Source: Thermoleophilia bacterium UBA2241 (GTDB lineage: Bacteria > Actinomycetota > Thermoleophilia > UBA2241). Taken from it: 41,258 bases of DNA. The position numbers and the translations under genes are program-made. Shown in pieces: positions 13,008 to 21,787 of this stretch. Where the stretch lies: positions 1 through 41,258 of the forward strand of contig DDYF01000005.1 in the NCBI GenBank assembly GCA_002347645.1, written 5' to 3'. The notes under the pieces are model-generated. The model was not told the DNA's origin and did no database searches. It was given only the letters and a program-made list of their open reading frames with translations. The number at the start of each line of letters is the position of its first letter. The first letter of the stretch is position 1.

Positions 13008-13070
13008 GGCACAAGTCGCGGCCGGCGGCTGAGGTAAGCTTTGCCGCAGCCACCGGCCGCGACTTGTGCC
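13008..13070. terminator. Long hairpin between racemase and DUF2164 genes
   Basis: GGCACAAGTCGCGGCCGG (13008-13025) pairs perfectly with 13053-13070. After one mismatch GGCTG/CAGCC adds five pairs, giving a 24-bp stem with a 15-nt loop. No T-run follows, so a Rho-independent terminator is not certain; it could also be a mobile or recombination hairpin. The stem is nearly symmetrical, so it would fold on either strand. Confidence 0.55.
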
Positions 13071-13101
13071 GCTCACATCGGCGACACGACGAAGGGGTGT
13101 C

Positions 13102-13353
13102 ATGACGATCAAGCTGCAGCCAGAGACGGAGGCGCAGCTCATCTCGTCCGTCAAGCGCTTCTTCGCGGAGGAGCTGGACGACGACATCGGCGATCTCAAA
13201 GCGCGTCGCGTCCTCGACTTCTGCCTGCGCGAGATGGCCCCGAGCGTCTACAACCAGGCGATCGCCGACGCCCAGCAGACGCTCGAGGTGGCGGTGGCGG
13301 ACCTCGGCGGCGTGCGGTACGAGGCGGAGTTCGACTACTGGAAGAGGCGCTGA
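13102..13353 (+). CDS. DUF2164 family protein
   Basis: The 83-residue protein reads IKLQPETEAQLISSVKRFFAEELDDDIGDLKARRVLDFCLREMAPSVYNQAIADAQQTLE...GVRYEAEFDYWKR. This is DUF2164 (PF09932): a helical small cytosolic protein with the conserved EELDDDIGDLKA and YNQAIADAQ motifs. No function is known. ATG 13102 is preceded by GAAGGGG. It directly precedes the GNAT-Cdd1 gene (1 bp gap), so the two are probably co-transcribed. Confidence 0.92.
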   Translation: MTIKLQPETEAQLISSVKRFFAEELDDDIGDLKARRVLDFCLREMAPSVYNQAIADAQQTLEVAVADLGGVRYEAEFDYWKRR

Positions 13354-13354
13354 G

Positions 13355-14152
13355 GTGGACCGGGCGACGACTGCGCCGCACGAGGTCGTGATCCGGCAGG
13401 CCGAGCCGGGCGACTTCCCGGCCATCCTCGCCCTGAACGAGACGTTCGTCCAGTGCACCAGCCCGCTGGACGGAGCGGCGCTCGTCGACCTGCACGCGCA
13501 GGCGGCCTACCATCGCGTGGCCGAGGTCGACGGCCGGGTCGTGGCTTTTCTCCTCGCGGTCGCGCCTGGCGAGCGCTACGAGAGCTTGAACTACCGCTGG
13601 TTCTCAGGGCGCTCCAACGACTTCCTCTACATCGACCGCGTGGTCGTGGCGGCCGACCACCAGCATGCGGGCATCGGCGGCGCGCTGTACGCCGACGTCG
13701 CGGCGTTCGCGGCGGAGCGTGGCATCGGACGGCTGACGTGCGAGGTCAACCTCGAGCCGCCCAACCCCGCGTCCGACGCCTTCCACGCCCGGCACGGCTT
13801 CGTCGAAGTCGGCACCCAGCGGGTGGCCGGCGGTGCCAAGCTGGTGTCGCTGCGCGAGAAGGCCGTGCCGCGCGCGAAGGTCGCCCGGCTCGAGGACCTC
13901 CCGTACGTGGGCCCGGCCATCGCGGCGAAGCTGCGGGCGATCGACGTGAACGAGCCGGCGGACCTCGCCGGGCGCGACCCCTATGCACTCTTCGAGGAGC
14001 TGAGCGCGGTGACGGGAAGGCGCCACGATCCGTGCTTGCTCGACGTGTTCATCATGCTGACCCGCTTCGTGGCGGGCGAGCCCCGGCGGCCGTGGTGGGC
14101 GTACACGTCCGAGCGCAAGGCGCGTCTCGCCGCCGACCGGACGCGCCCGTGA
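13355..14152 (+). CDS. GNAT - Cdd1 helix-hairpin-helix fusion protein
   Basis: This 265-residue two-domain protein has a GNAT domain at residues about 8-165, with IRQAEPGDFPAILALNETFVQ at the N-terminus, IDRVVVAADHQHAGIGGALYADVAAFA (motif A) and LTCEVNLEPPNPASDAFHARHGFVEVG (motif B). Residues about 178-255 form a Cdd1-type helix-hairpin-helix: LEDLPYVGPAIAAKLRAIDVNEPADLAGRDPYALFEEL...RHDPCLLDVFIMLTRFVAGEPRRPWWAYTSERKA (PF11731). Each domain is a known family; the acceptor of the acetyl group is unknown. The HhH part may bind nucleic acid or protein, which is inference. GTG 13355 follows the DUF2164 stop directly. The 3' end overlaps the next gene by GTGA. Confidence 0.87.
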   Translation: MDRATTAPHEVVIRQAEPGDFPAILALNETFVQCTSPLDGAALVDLHAQAAYHRVAEVDGRVVAFLLAVAPGERYESLNYRWFSGRSNDFLYIDRVVVAADHQHAGIGGALYADVAAFAAERGIGRLTCEVNLEPPNPASDAFHARHGFVEVGTQRVAGGAKLVSLREKAVPRAKVARLEDLPYVGPAIAAKLRAIDVNEPADLAGRDPYALFEELSAVTGRRHDPCLLDVFIMLTRFVAGEPRRPWWAYTSERKARLAADRTRP

Positions 14153-15039
14153 GCCGCCCCGACCGTACCGCCTATGCCGGCGTGCTGATCGCCATCGTGG
14201 TGGGCGCCGGCATCGCCTGGGCGGGCAGCCGGGGAGGAGGCGAGATCGGCGGCTTCCCGGTCTTCGCGCTCGCCGTCGCCGTCGCCTATCTCATCCAGTG
14301 GGTCGTCTTCGTGCCGGCCTACCTCCTGCAGAGCGAGCGGTTCTACGATCTGACCGGCACCGGCACCTACATCGTGGTGACGACGCTGGCCGTGGCGCTC
14401 GCTCCCGCGGTCGACGGCCGCTCCGTCCTCCTCCTCCTCCTCGTGGCCGTCTGGGCGGGACGTCTGGGGACCTTCCTGGTCCGCCGCGTGCGCAGGGCCG
14501 GCAAGGACGACCGGTTCGACACCATCAAGTCGTCGTTCCCCCGCTTCCTCATGACCTGGACGCTACAGGGGCTGTGGATCAGCCTGACGCTGGCGGCCGC
14601 CCTCGCGGCGATCACGACGACCACGCGCGACGAGCTCGGGCTGGTGACCGTGCCGAGCGTCCTCGTGTGGATCGCTGGGTTCGCGATCGAGGCGGTCGCC
14701 GACCGGCAGAAGAGCCGTTTTCGCGCCGACCCGGCGAACAAGGGACGCTTCATCAGCACCGGCCTGTGGGCGTGGTCGCGCCATCCGAACTACTTCGGGG
14801 AGATCGTCATCTGGATCGGCGTCGCGCTCCTCGCCGTGCCGGTGCTTCACGGCTGGCAGTGGGTCACGCTGGTGTCGCCGCTGTTCGTCGCGTTCCTGTT
14901 GACGCGCGTCAGCGGCGTGCCGCTGCTCGAGAAGAAGGCCGACGCGACGTGGGGCGGGCAGCCCGACTACGAAGCCTACAAGCGCGACACACCGGTACTG
15001 GTGCCGCGGCCGCCTCGGCAGGCGGGCCGGCCCTCCTGA
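14149..15039 (+). CDS. DUF1295 membrane protein (steroid 5-alpha-reductase-like)
   Basis: The 296-residue integral membrane protein has about six to seven hydrophobic segments. The signature FDTIKSSFPRFLMTWTLQGLWISL (about 120-145) and GRFISTGLWAWSRHPNYFGEIVIWIGVALLA (about 195-225) define DUF1295 (PF06966). SRHPNYFGE is the motif shared with isoprenylcysteine methyltransferases and steroid reductases, and the C-terminus LEKKADATWGGQPDYEAYKRDTPVLVP is also typical. It is probably an NAD(P)H-dependent lipid reductase; the substrate is unknown. GTG 14149 overlaps the stop of the preceding gene by 4 nt, so translation is coupled. Confidence 0.9.
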   Translation: MSRPDRTAYAGVLIAIVVGAGIAWAGSRGGGEIGGFPVFALAVAVAYLIQWVVFVPAYLLQSERFYDLTGTGTYIVVTTLAVALAPAVDGRSVLLLLLVAVWAGRLGTFLVRRVRRAGKDDRFDTIKSSFPRFLMTWTLQGLWISLTLAAALAAITTTTRDELGLVTVPSVLVWIAGFAIEAVADRQKSRFRADPANKGRFISTGLWAWSRHPNYFGEIVIWIGVALLAVPVLHGWQWVTLVSPLFVAFLLTRVSGVPLLEKKADATWGGQPDYEAYKRDTPVLVPRPPRQAGRPS

Positions 15040-15129
15040 ACGAGGCGCGTCCTGGTCCTTTCGGCTGTCGCCGCACGCGCGTATGCTGTCGCCAGCGCAG
15101 CAGCCGGCGAAGTCCATCGGGAGGGAACG

Positions 15130-15510
15130 GTGCCGTTCGCGCGTTTCACCGACGGCCACGAGGCGTCCGTCCGTCTCTGCGACGCCGTGCGCGCGGCGAT
15201 CAACGCCGCGGGTCCCTGCGACGTCCGCGCCACGACGAGCGAGGTCGCGTACCGGCGGCGGGCCGGTCGCGCCTTCGCCTGGGTGCCCCACATGTACCGG
15301 CGCAGGGGCGGTCTTCCCATCACCGTGACGATCGGCTTGTCGCGGCGGGACGAGTCCCCGCGCTGGACGCGGGTGGTCGAGGGAGAGCCCGGACGATTCC
15401 TGCACGACCTGGAACTCTCCTCCGAGGCGGAGATCGACGACGACGTGCGCCGGTGGTTGCGGGAGGCCTGGGACCAGGCCGGGCCGCCGGGCCCACGCGC
15501 AGCGCCCTGA
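15130..15510 (+). CDS. DUF5655 domain protein
   Basis: The 126-residue protein has the DUF5655 pattern: FTDGHEASVRLCDAVRAAINAAGPCDVRATTSEVAYRRRAGRAFAWVPHMYRRRGGLPITVTIGLSRRDESPRWTRVVE, then FLHDLELSSEAEIDDDVRRWLREAWDQA. The family consists of small cytosolic proteins of unknown role, sometimes fused to DUF4287. GTG 15130 is preceded by GGGAGGGA. It has no clear operon partner, with 90 bp before and 78 bp after. Confidence 0.82.
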   Translation: MPFARFTDGHEASVRLCDAVRAAINAAGPCDVRATTSEVAYRRRAGRAFAWVPHMYRRRGGLPITVTIGLSRRDESPRWTRVVEGEPGRFLHDLELSSEAEIDDDVRRWLREAWDQAGPPGPRAAP

Positions 15511-15588
15511 TGCGCTGCCGCCGGCGGCCGGCCGGCCCGCGGCCGGCCCGCGCACCTTACCATGGTCATCCGACAGCGGGAGGGTATC

Positions 15589-15957
15589 GTGTTCGATCAC
15601 ATCGGGATAGGCGCGACCGATCTGCGGGCGAGCAGGGACTTCTTCCTCGAGGCGCTGGCGCCGCTCGGCGTCGCGGTCTGCATGGAGGGCGAGTTCGGCG
15701 TCGGGATGGGCTGCGAGGGCAAGCCGTCGCTCTGGCTGTCGCAGCACTACGCGAAGCCCGCGCCGCTGCACATCGCCTTCACGGCCCCCGACAGGAAGAC
15801 CGTCGACGAGTTCTACGCGGCGGCCATGACTGCCGGTGGGAAGGACAACGGCCCGCCCGGCCTGCGCCCGCACTACCACCCCGACTACTACGCGGCCTTC
15901 GTCATCGGCCCGGACGGGCACAACGTCGAGGCCGTGTGCCACACGCCCGAGGGGTGA
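15589..15957 (+). CDS. VOC family (glyoxalase-like) protein
   Basis: The 122-residue single-chain VOC protein contains DHIGIGATDLRASRDFFLEALAPLGV with a metal-ligand His at residue 4, then LWLSQHYAKPAPLHIAFTAPDRKTVDEFYAAAMTAGGKDNGPPGLRPHYHPDYYAAFVIGPDGHNVEAVCHTPE. The second His is in LHIAF and the Glu in NVEAV. It follows the glyoxalase/dioxygenase paired beta-alpha-beta-beta-beta fold; the substrate cannot be told. GTG 15589 has GGGAGGG upstream; ATG 15562 is an alternative that would add nine residues absent from relatives. The stop is followed 1 nt later by the DUF2007 start. Confidence 0.9.
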   Translation: MFDHIGIGATDLRASRDFFLEALAPLGVAVCMEGEFGVGMGCEGKPSLWLSQHYAKPAPLHIAFTAPDRKTVDEFYAAAMTAGGKDNGPPGLRPHYHPDYYAAFVIGPDGHNVEAVCHTPEG

Positions 15958-15958
15958 T

Positions 15959-16198
15959 GTGGGAGACCGTCTCGACCTGGCGGTCGCGGCCGTCCTCCCG
16001 GACATCGTCGCGGGATCCGTGGTCAAGGCCATGCTCGAGCAGGCCGGGATCCCGGTCATGCTGCGCGGCTCCGGTAGCACCGACTGGCTGATCCCCGGCA
16101 CCCCGGGCGGAGCCGGCCCGCTCGAGGTGATGGTCCCGCGAGGACGCCTGGTGGAGGCGCGCGAGCTGATCGGGGCGCTCGAGGCCATGAGCGGCTGA
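15959..16198 (+). CDS. DUF2007 domain protein
   Basis: The 79-residue protein reads LAVAAVLPDIVAGSVVKAMLEQAGIPVMLRG...GTPGGAGPLEVMVPRGRLVEARELIGAL, the DUF2007 ferredoxin-like fold (PF09413), sometimes called putative prokaryotic signal-transducing protein. The GS-V-KAMLEQAGIPV segment and the PxxxxEARELI helix are diagnostic. GTG 15959 almost touches the upstream VOC stop, so co-translation is likely. No partner is indicated. Confidence 0.82.
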   Translation: MGDRLDLAVAAVLPDIVAGSVVKAMLEQAGIPVMLRGSGSTDWLIPGTPGGAGPLEVMVPRGRLVEARELIGALEAMSG

Positions 16199-16299
16199 GT
16201 CCGCGTCGCGGTGCGGTCGGCGTAGAATGGCCGTCACACCGCAGGCCGGGTGTCTCGTCCGGGCTCGTGCTCTGCGCCCCGCCACGAAAGGGAACGTGC

Positions 16300-18126
<1,827 letters not shown>

Positions 18127-18137
18127 GGGGACACGGT

Positions 18138-18554
18138 GTGAGCGTCCCGGTCTCGGGCCCGCCGCGTGCCGGCCTTCTCTTCGGCCTCGGTGTCGACGTG
18201 ATCGAGGCGGCGCGCATCCGCCGGCTCCTGGAGCGGATCCCGCGCGCCCGCGAGCGCCTCTTCAGCTCGCAGGAGCGCGCCTACTGCGAGCGCTTCTCCG
18301 ACCCTTGGCCGCACTACGCCGCGCGGTTCGCGGCCAAGGAGGCTGTCGGTAAGGCCCTGGGAATCGGTATCATCGGCTTCGTCTGGCGGGACGTGGAGGT
18401 CCTGTCGGGCGGCAAGCCGGTCGTCGCCCTGCACGGCGGGGTGGCGGACGTCGCCGGGGGGCTGGGTGTCACGCGCATCGAGCTCTCCCTCAGTCACACG
18501 GGCGGTGTGGCGTACGCCGTCGCCGCGGCACTCAAGGAGGCGCCGGATGTATGA
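18138..18554 (+). CDS. acpS: Holo-[acyl-carrier-protein] synthase
   Basis: The 138-residue protein transfers 4'-phosphopantetheine from CoA to acyl carrier protein. Both Mg-binding motifs are present: GLGVDVIEAARIRR with Asp20 and RFAAKEAVGKALG with Glu68. The C-terminal ELSLSHTGGVAYAVAAA strand is typical. GTG 18138 is preceded by GGGGGACA; the N-terminus is about 12 residues longer than in E. coli. It overlaps nnr by 8 nt, an arrangement (acpS-nnr) common in bacteria. It probably belongs to one transcription unit with glmS, nnr and the CBS gene. Confidence 0.95.
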   Translation: MSVPVSGPPRAGLLFGLGVDVIEAARIRRLLERIPRARERLFSSQERAYCERFSDPWPHYAARFAAKEAVGKALGIGIIGFVWRDVEVLSGGKPVVALHGGVADVAGGLGVTRIELSLSHTGGVAYAVAAALKEAPDV

Positions 18555-20124
18555 GTCGCTGCTGATGGGCCTCTACTCGGCCGAGCAGATGCAGAAGGTC
18601 GACGGTACGGCGATTCACGGGATCGGCATTCCCGGCTCGCACCTCATGGAACGGGCGGGCTTGGCCGTCGCGAACGAGGTCCTTGAGCGTTACGATCCCG
18701 AAGAGGTCGTCGTCTTCGCCGGCAAAGGCAACAACGGTGGCGACGGGTTCGTGGTCGCGCGCGAGCTCTTCAACGCCGGCGTCGACGTCGGCGTGTTCAC
18801 GCTCGCGCCGGCCGACGCGTACAAGGGCGACGCCAAGCTCAATCTCGAGATCCTCGAGAGGCTCGGCGTCGACGTGCGCGAGGGGTTCCAGAAGGACGGT
18901 ACCGCGAGCGAGGACGCCGTCGTCGCCGCCGAGCTCGCCGACGTGATCGTCGACGCGGTCTTCGGGACGGGGTTCACCGGCGCGGCCAAGGGCTCCGCGG
19001 CCGCGGCGATCGAGCTCATGAACGAGGCCCCGGCCGAGGTCGTGAGCATTGACATCGCCAGTGGGGTCGGCGCCGGCAAGGGGACCGTCAATGGCCCCGC
19101 CGTGCAGGCCGACGTGACCGTGGCCCTGCACGCGCCGAAGGTGGGTCACTTCGTGACCCCCGGAGGCGCGTACTCGGGCGAGGTGGTCGTCGTGCCCATC
19201 GGCATCCCGCCGCTGTGCGACCACGGGCCGGACGTCTGGCTGCTCACTCTCGCGGGCCTGCAGCCGCTGGTCCGGCCAAAGGGGTCGCTGGACCACAAGC
19301 GGTCTGTCGGCACGGTGCTCGTGGTCGGTGGTTCCGCCGGCATGACCGGTGCCGCGCATCTGGCCGCCATGGCGGCTCTGCGCGGCGGCGGCGGCCTCGT
19401 CCACTGCGCGCTGCCCGAAGGCGCCGGCGGCGACAAGCCGTATCCGGAGGTCATCGCCGTGACCGTGCCCGGCGAGGCCGGTCGGTTCACAGCGGCGAGC
19501 CGTACTCGGCTCTTCGACGAGGCATCGGGGCTCGCCGCGGTCGTCCTCGGGCCCGGCCTCGGGCGCGCCGATGAGACCATCCTTCTGGCGCGCGAGCTCC
19601 TGGCCGTCGAGAAGCCGCTGCTCATCGACGCCGACGGACTGTATGCGCTCGGCCTCCGGCCTGAGCTGCTCGCCGACCGTCAGGCGCCGACCGTCCTCAC
19701 GCCGCACGAGGGCGAGTTGGGGCGTCTGCTCGGCGTCCCGGCCGCCGAGGTGGCCGCGGGCCGGCTCGAACACGTGCGGTCCGCGGTCACACGAAGCGGC
19801 GCGACCGTGCTGCTCAAGGGTGAGGCGTCGATCGTCGCGGACCCGTCGGGAACCGCCTACGTCGTCCCGACCGGCAACCCGGGACTGGCGACGCCCGGCT
19901 CGGGGGATGTACTGAGCGGCGTCATCGCCGCCCAGCTCGCGAAGGGCCTGGGAGCTACCGACGCCGCATGTCTCGGTGCCTACCTGCACGGGCTCGCCGC
20001 CGACATCGCGGCCGACGACGCCTTGGGCACCGAGGGTATGGTGGCCGGCGACCTGTTGACGTACCTTCCGGCGGCGATCGAGCTGGTCAAGGCCGGCGAG
20101 AAGGAGGAACACGACCATGAGTGA
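18547..20124 (+). CDS. nnr: Bifunctional NAD(P)HX epimerase / dehydratase
   Basis: This 525-residue fusion of two repair enzymes restores hydrated NAD(P)H. The N-terminal YjeF_N domain (residues about 1-215) contains LYSAEQMQKVDGTAIHGIGIPGSHLMERAG, VVFAGKGNNGGDGFVVAREL and VDAVFGTGFTG, typical of the epimerase. The C-terminal ribokinase-like domain (about 235-515) has VLVVGGSAGMTGAAHLAAMAALRGGGG, LGPGLGR, PLLIDADGLYAL, VLTPHEGELGRLLG and ATPGSGDVLSGVIAAQLAKGL, the ADP-dependent dehydratase signature with the catalytic Asp in GSGDVL. ATG 18547 overlaps acpS by 8 nt; the gene overlaps the CBS protein by 8 nt. Confidence 0.96.
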   Translation: MYESLLMGLYSAEQMQKVDGTAIHGIGIPGSHLMERAGLAVANEVLERYDPEEVVVFAGKGNNGGDGFVVARELFNAGVDVGVFTLAPADAYKGDAKLNLEILERLGVDVREGFQKDGTASEDAVVAAELADVIVDAVFGTGFTGAAKGSAAAAIELMNEAPAEVVSIDIASGVGAGKGTVNGPAVQADVTVALHAPKVGHFVTPGGAYSGEVVVVPIGIPPLCDHGPDVWLLTLAGLQPLVRPKGSLDHKRSVGTVLVVGGSAGMTGAAHLAAMAALRGGGGLVHCALPEGAGGDKPYPEVIAVTVPGEAGRFTAASRTRLFDEASGLAAVVLGPGLGRADETILLARELLAVEKPLLIDADGLYALGLRPELLADRQAPTVLTPHEGELGRLLGVPAAEVAAGRLEHVRSAVTRSGATVLLKGEASIVADPSGTAYVVPTGNPGLATPGSGDVLSGVIAAQLAKGLGATDAACLGAYLHGLAADIAADDALGTEGMVAGDLLTYLPAAIELVKAGEKEEHDHE

Positions 20125-20596
20125 GCGCGACCAGCCGGCCAAGGGCGAGCCCCTCGTCGCCGACGTGATGATCACCGACGTCGTGACGGTGACGCCCGAG
20201 ATGGGCGTCAAGGAGTTCGCGGAGCTGCTCCGCGAGAAGCACATCGGTGGGGCGCCGGTCGTCAACGACAAGGGCGAGCTGGTCGGCATCGTGTCGGAAG
20301 GTGACCTCATGGCGCTCGACGCCGACCTGCACTTTCCGCACTACATCCAGTTCCTGGACAGCTTCATCTACCTCGAGCGGACGAAGCACTTCGAGGACCG
20401 GCTGAAGCGTGCCGTGGCGGCGTCGGTCGACGACATCATGACGCGGAACGTGTTCACGGTCCGGCCGGACGACCCCGTCCGCAAGGCCGCCACGCTCATG
20501 GCGAATCACGGCTTCGACCGCGTCCCGGTGGAGCAGGACGGCCGCGTCGTCGGCATCGTCGGGCGTCACGAAGTGCTCAAGGCGCTGGGGCTCTGA
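20117..20596 (+). CDS. CBS-domain pair protein
   Basis: The 159-residue protein is built of two CBS domains: VADVMITDVVTVTPEMGVKEFAELLREKHIGGAPVVNDKGELVGIVSEGDLM (about 14-65) and VDDIMTRNVFTVRPDDPVRKAATLMANHGFDRVPVEQDGRVVGIVGRHEVLKAL (about 106-157). Between them is an insertion rich in aromatic residues (DLHFPHYIQFLDSFIYLERTKHFEDRLK). CBS pairs bind adenine nucleotides and act as sensors; no effector domain is attached. The variant with this HYIQFLDSxIYLE linker is common next to nnr in Actinomycetota and related groups. Translation probably depends on the nnr overlap. Confidence 0.93.
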   Translation: MSERDQPAKGEPLVADVMITDVVTVTPEMGVKEFAELLREKHIGGAPVVNDKGELVGIVSEGDLMALDADLHFPHYIQFLDSFIYLERTKHFEDRLKRAVAASVDDIMTRNVFTVRPDDPVRKAATLMANHGFDRVPVEQDGRVVGIVGRHEVLKALGL

Positions 20597-20652
20597 GCCC
20601 ATCGGGACGGTGACCGGATGACGGCGGGGCCGGTGAAGACGGGACAGCTAGC

Positions 20653-21783
20653 GTGACGGGCGCGCCCGACATGCTGGCCGGTCGCGAGCGCGCCCTGGCC
20701 GAGGTCGACCTCGACGCCATCCGCCACAACGTGCGGCGCCTCAGCCGCGACCTGCCGCCGGGCGCGGCGCACTGCGCCGTCGTCAAGGCGAACGGCTACG
20801 GCCACGGCGCCGTCCCAGTCGCGCGAGCGGCGCTCGAGGCGGGCTCCACGTGGCTCGGGGTCGCGACGGCGACCGAGGCCGAGGAGTTGCGCGACGCCGG
20901 TCTCAAGGGCCGCATCATCATCTTCGGCCCGCTGACCGGCGCCGAGCTGCAGAGGTCGGTGCATGCCGGGGCCGATGTCGTGGTCTGGTCGGAGCTCTTC
21001 GCGCGTGTCGCGGTGCGGCTCGGCGCCCGTTGCCACGTCAAGTTCGACTCGGGGATGGGCCGCCTCGGCGTCTCCGAAGACGAGGTCCGCAGGCTCATGC
21101 GGCTCGTCGCCTCCGGCCCCTCGCCCCTCGTCGGCCTCATGAGTCACTTCGCCACCGCCGACGAGGCGGACACGGCGTTCTTCGAGTACCAGTTGGGGCG
21201 GTTCACCGCACTCGCTCACGAGCTCAAGACCGCGTACCCGAGCCTGCTCTGTCACACGGCCAACAGCGCCGCGACGATCCGCAGCCTGCCGTCGCACTTC
21301 GACATGGTCCGCACCGGCATCGCCCTGTATGGCTTGGCGCCCAGCAACGAAGACCCGTTCAAGGACGACCTGCGCCCGGCCATGCGGCTGAGCTCGTACG
21401 TCGCCGGCGTCCGCGAGGTACGGCCGGGGGAGTCGGTGGGGTACGGCCGGCGGTTCGTCGCCGAGGCGCCGGCGCGCGTCGCCATCGTGCCGATCGGCTA
21501 CGCCGACGGCATCTCCCGGGCGCTCACCAACCGCGGCGACGTTCTGGTCGCCGGCCGGCGCTGCCGCATCGCCGGTACGATCAGCATGGACCAGTTGACG
21601 GTGCTCCTCCCGGACGACCACGGGCGGCCCGGGGACGACGTCGTGTTCTTCGGCGAGAGCGGGGGAGCGCGCATCCTGTGCGAGGAGGTCGCTCGCGTGC
21701 TCGGCACCATCAACTACGAGATCGTGTGCGACGTGTCACCGCGCGTGGTACGCAGCCATCGAGGCGCGGGGCCTGCGGCCTGA
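20653..21783 (+). CDS. alr: Alanine racemase
   Basis: The 376-residue PLP enzyme makes D-alanine for peptidoglycan. Lys45 in CAVVKANGYGHGA is the PLP-binding residue, and Tyr264 in ESVGYGRRF is the opposite catalytic base. HVKFDSGMGRLG, MVRTGIALYG and GTISMDQLTV are further family landmarks. The N-terminal TIM-barrel and C-terminal beta-domain are both complete. GTG 20653 follows a weak purine site. It is separated from the CBS gene by 56 bp and followed by cca after 4 bp. No second alr is in the window. Confidence 0.96.
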   Translation: MTGAPDMLAGRERALAEVDLDAIRHNVRRLSRDLPPGAAHCAVVKANGYGHGAVPVARAALEAGSTWLGVATATEAEELRDAGLKGRIIIFGPLTGAELQRSVHAGADVVVWSELFARVAVRLGARCHVKFDSGMGRLGVSEDEVRRLMRLVASGPSPLVGLMSHFATADEADTAFFEYQLGRFTALAHELKTAYPSLLCHTANSAATIRSLPSHFDMVRTGIALYGLAPSNEDPFKDDLRPAMRLSSYVAGVREVRPGESVGYGRRFVAEAPARVAIVPIGYADGISRALTNRGDVLVAGRRCRIAGTISMDQLTVLLPDDHGRPGDDVVFFGESGGARILCEEVARVLGTINYEIVCDVSPRVVRSHRGAGPAA

Positions 21784-21787
21784 CGCC

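Noticed and set aside
14563..16188. Long minus-strand open frame opposite the DUF1295, DUF5655 and VOC genes
   Set aside because: The plus-strand genes have recognisable domains and ribosome-binding sites; the antisense product has no motif.
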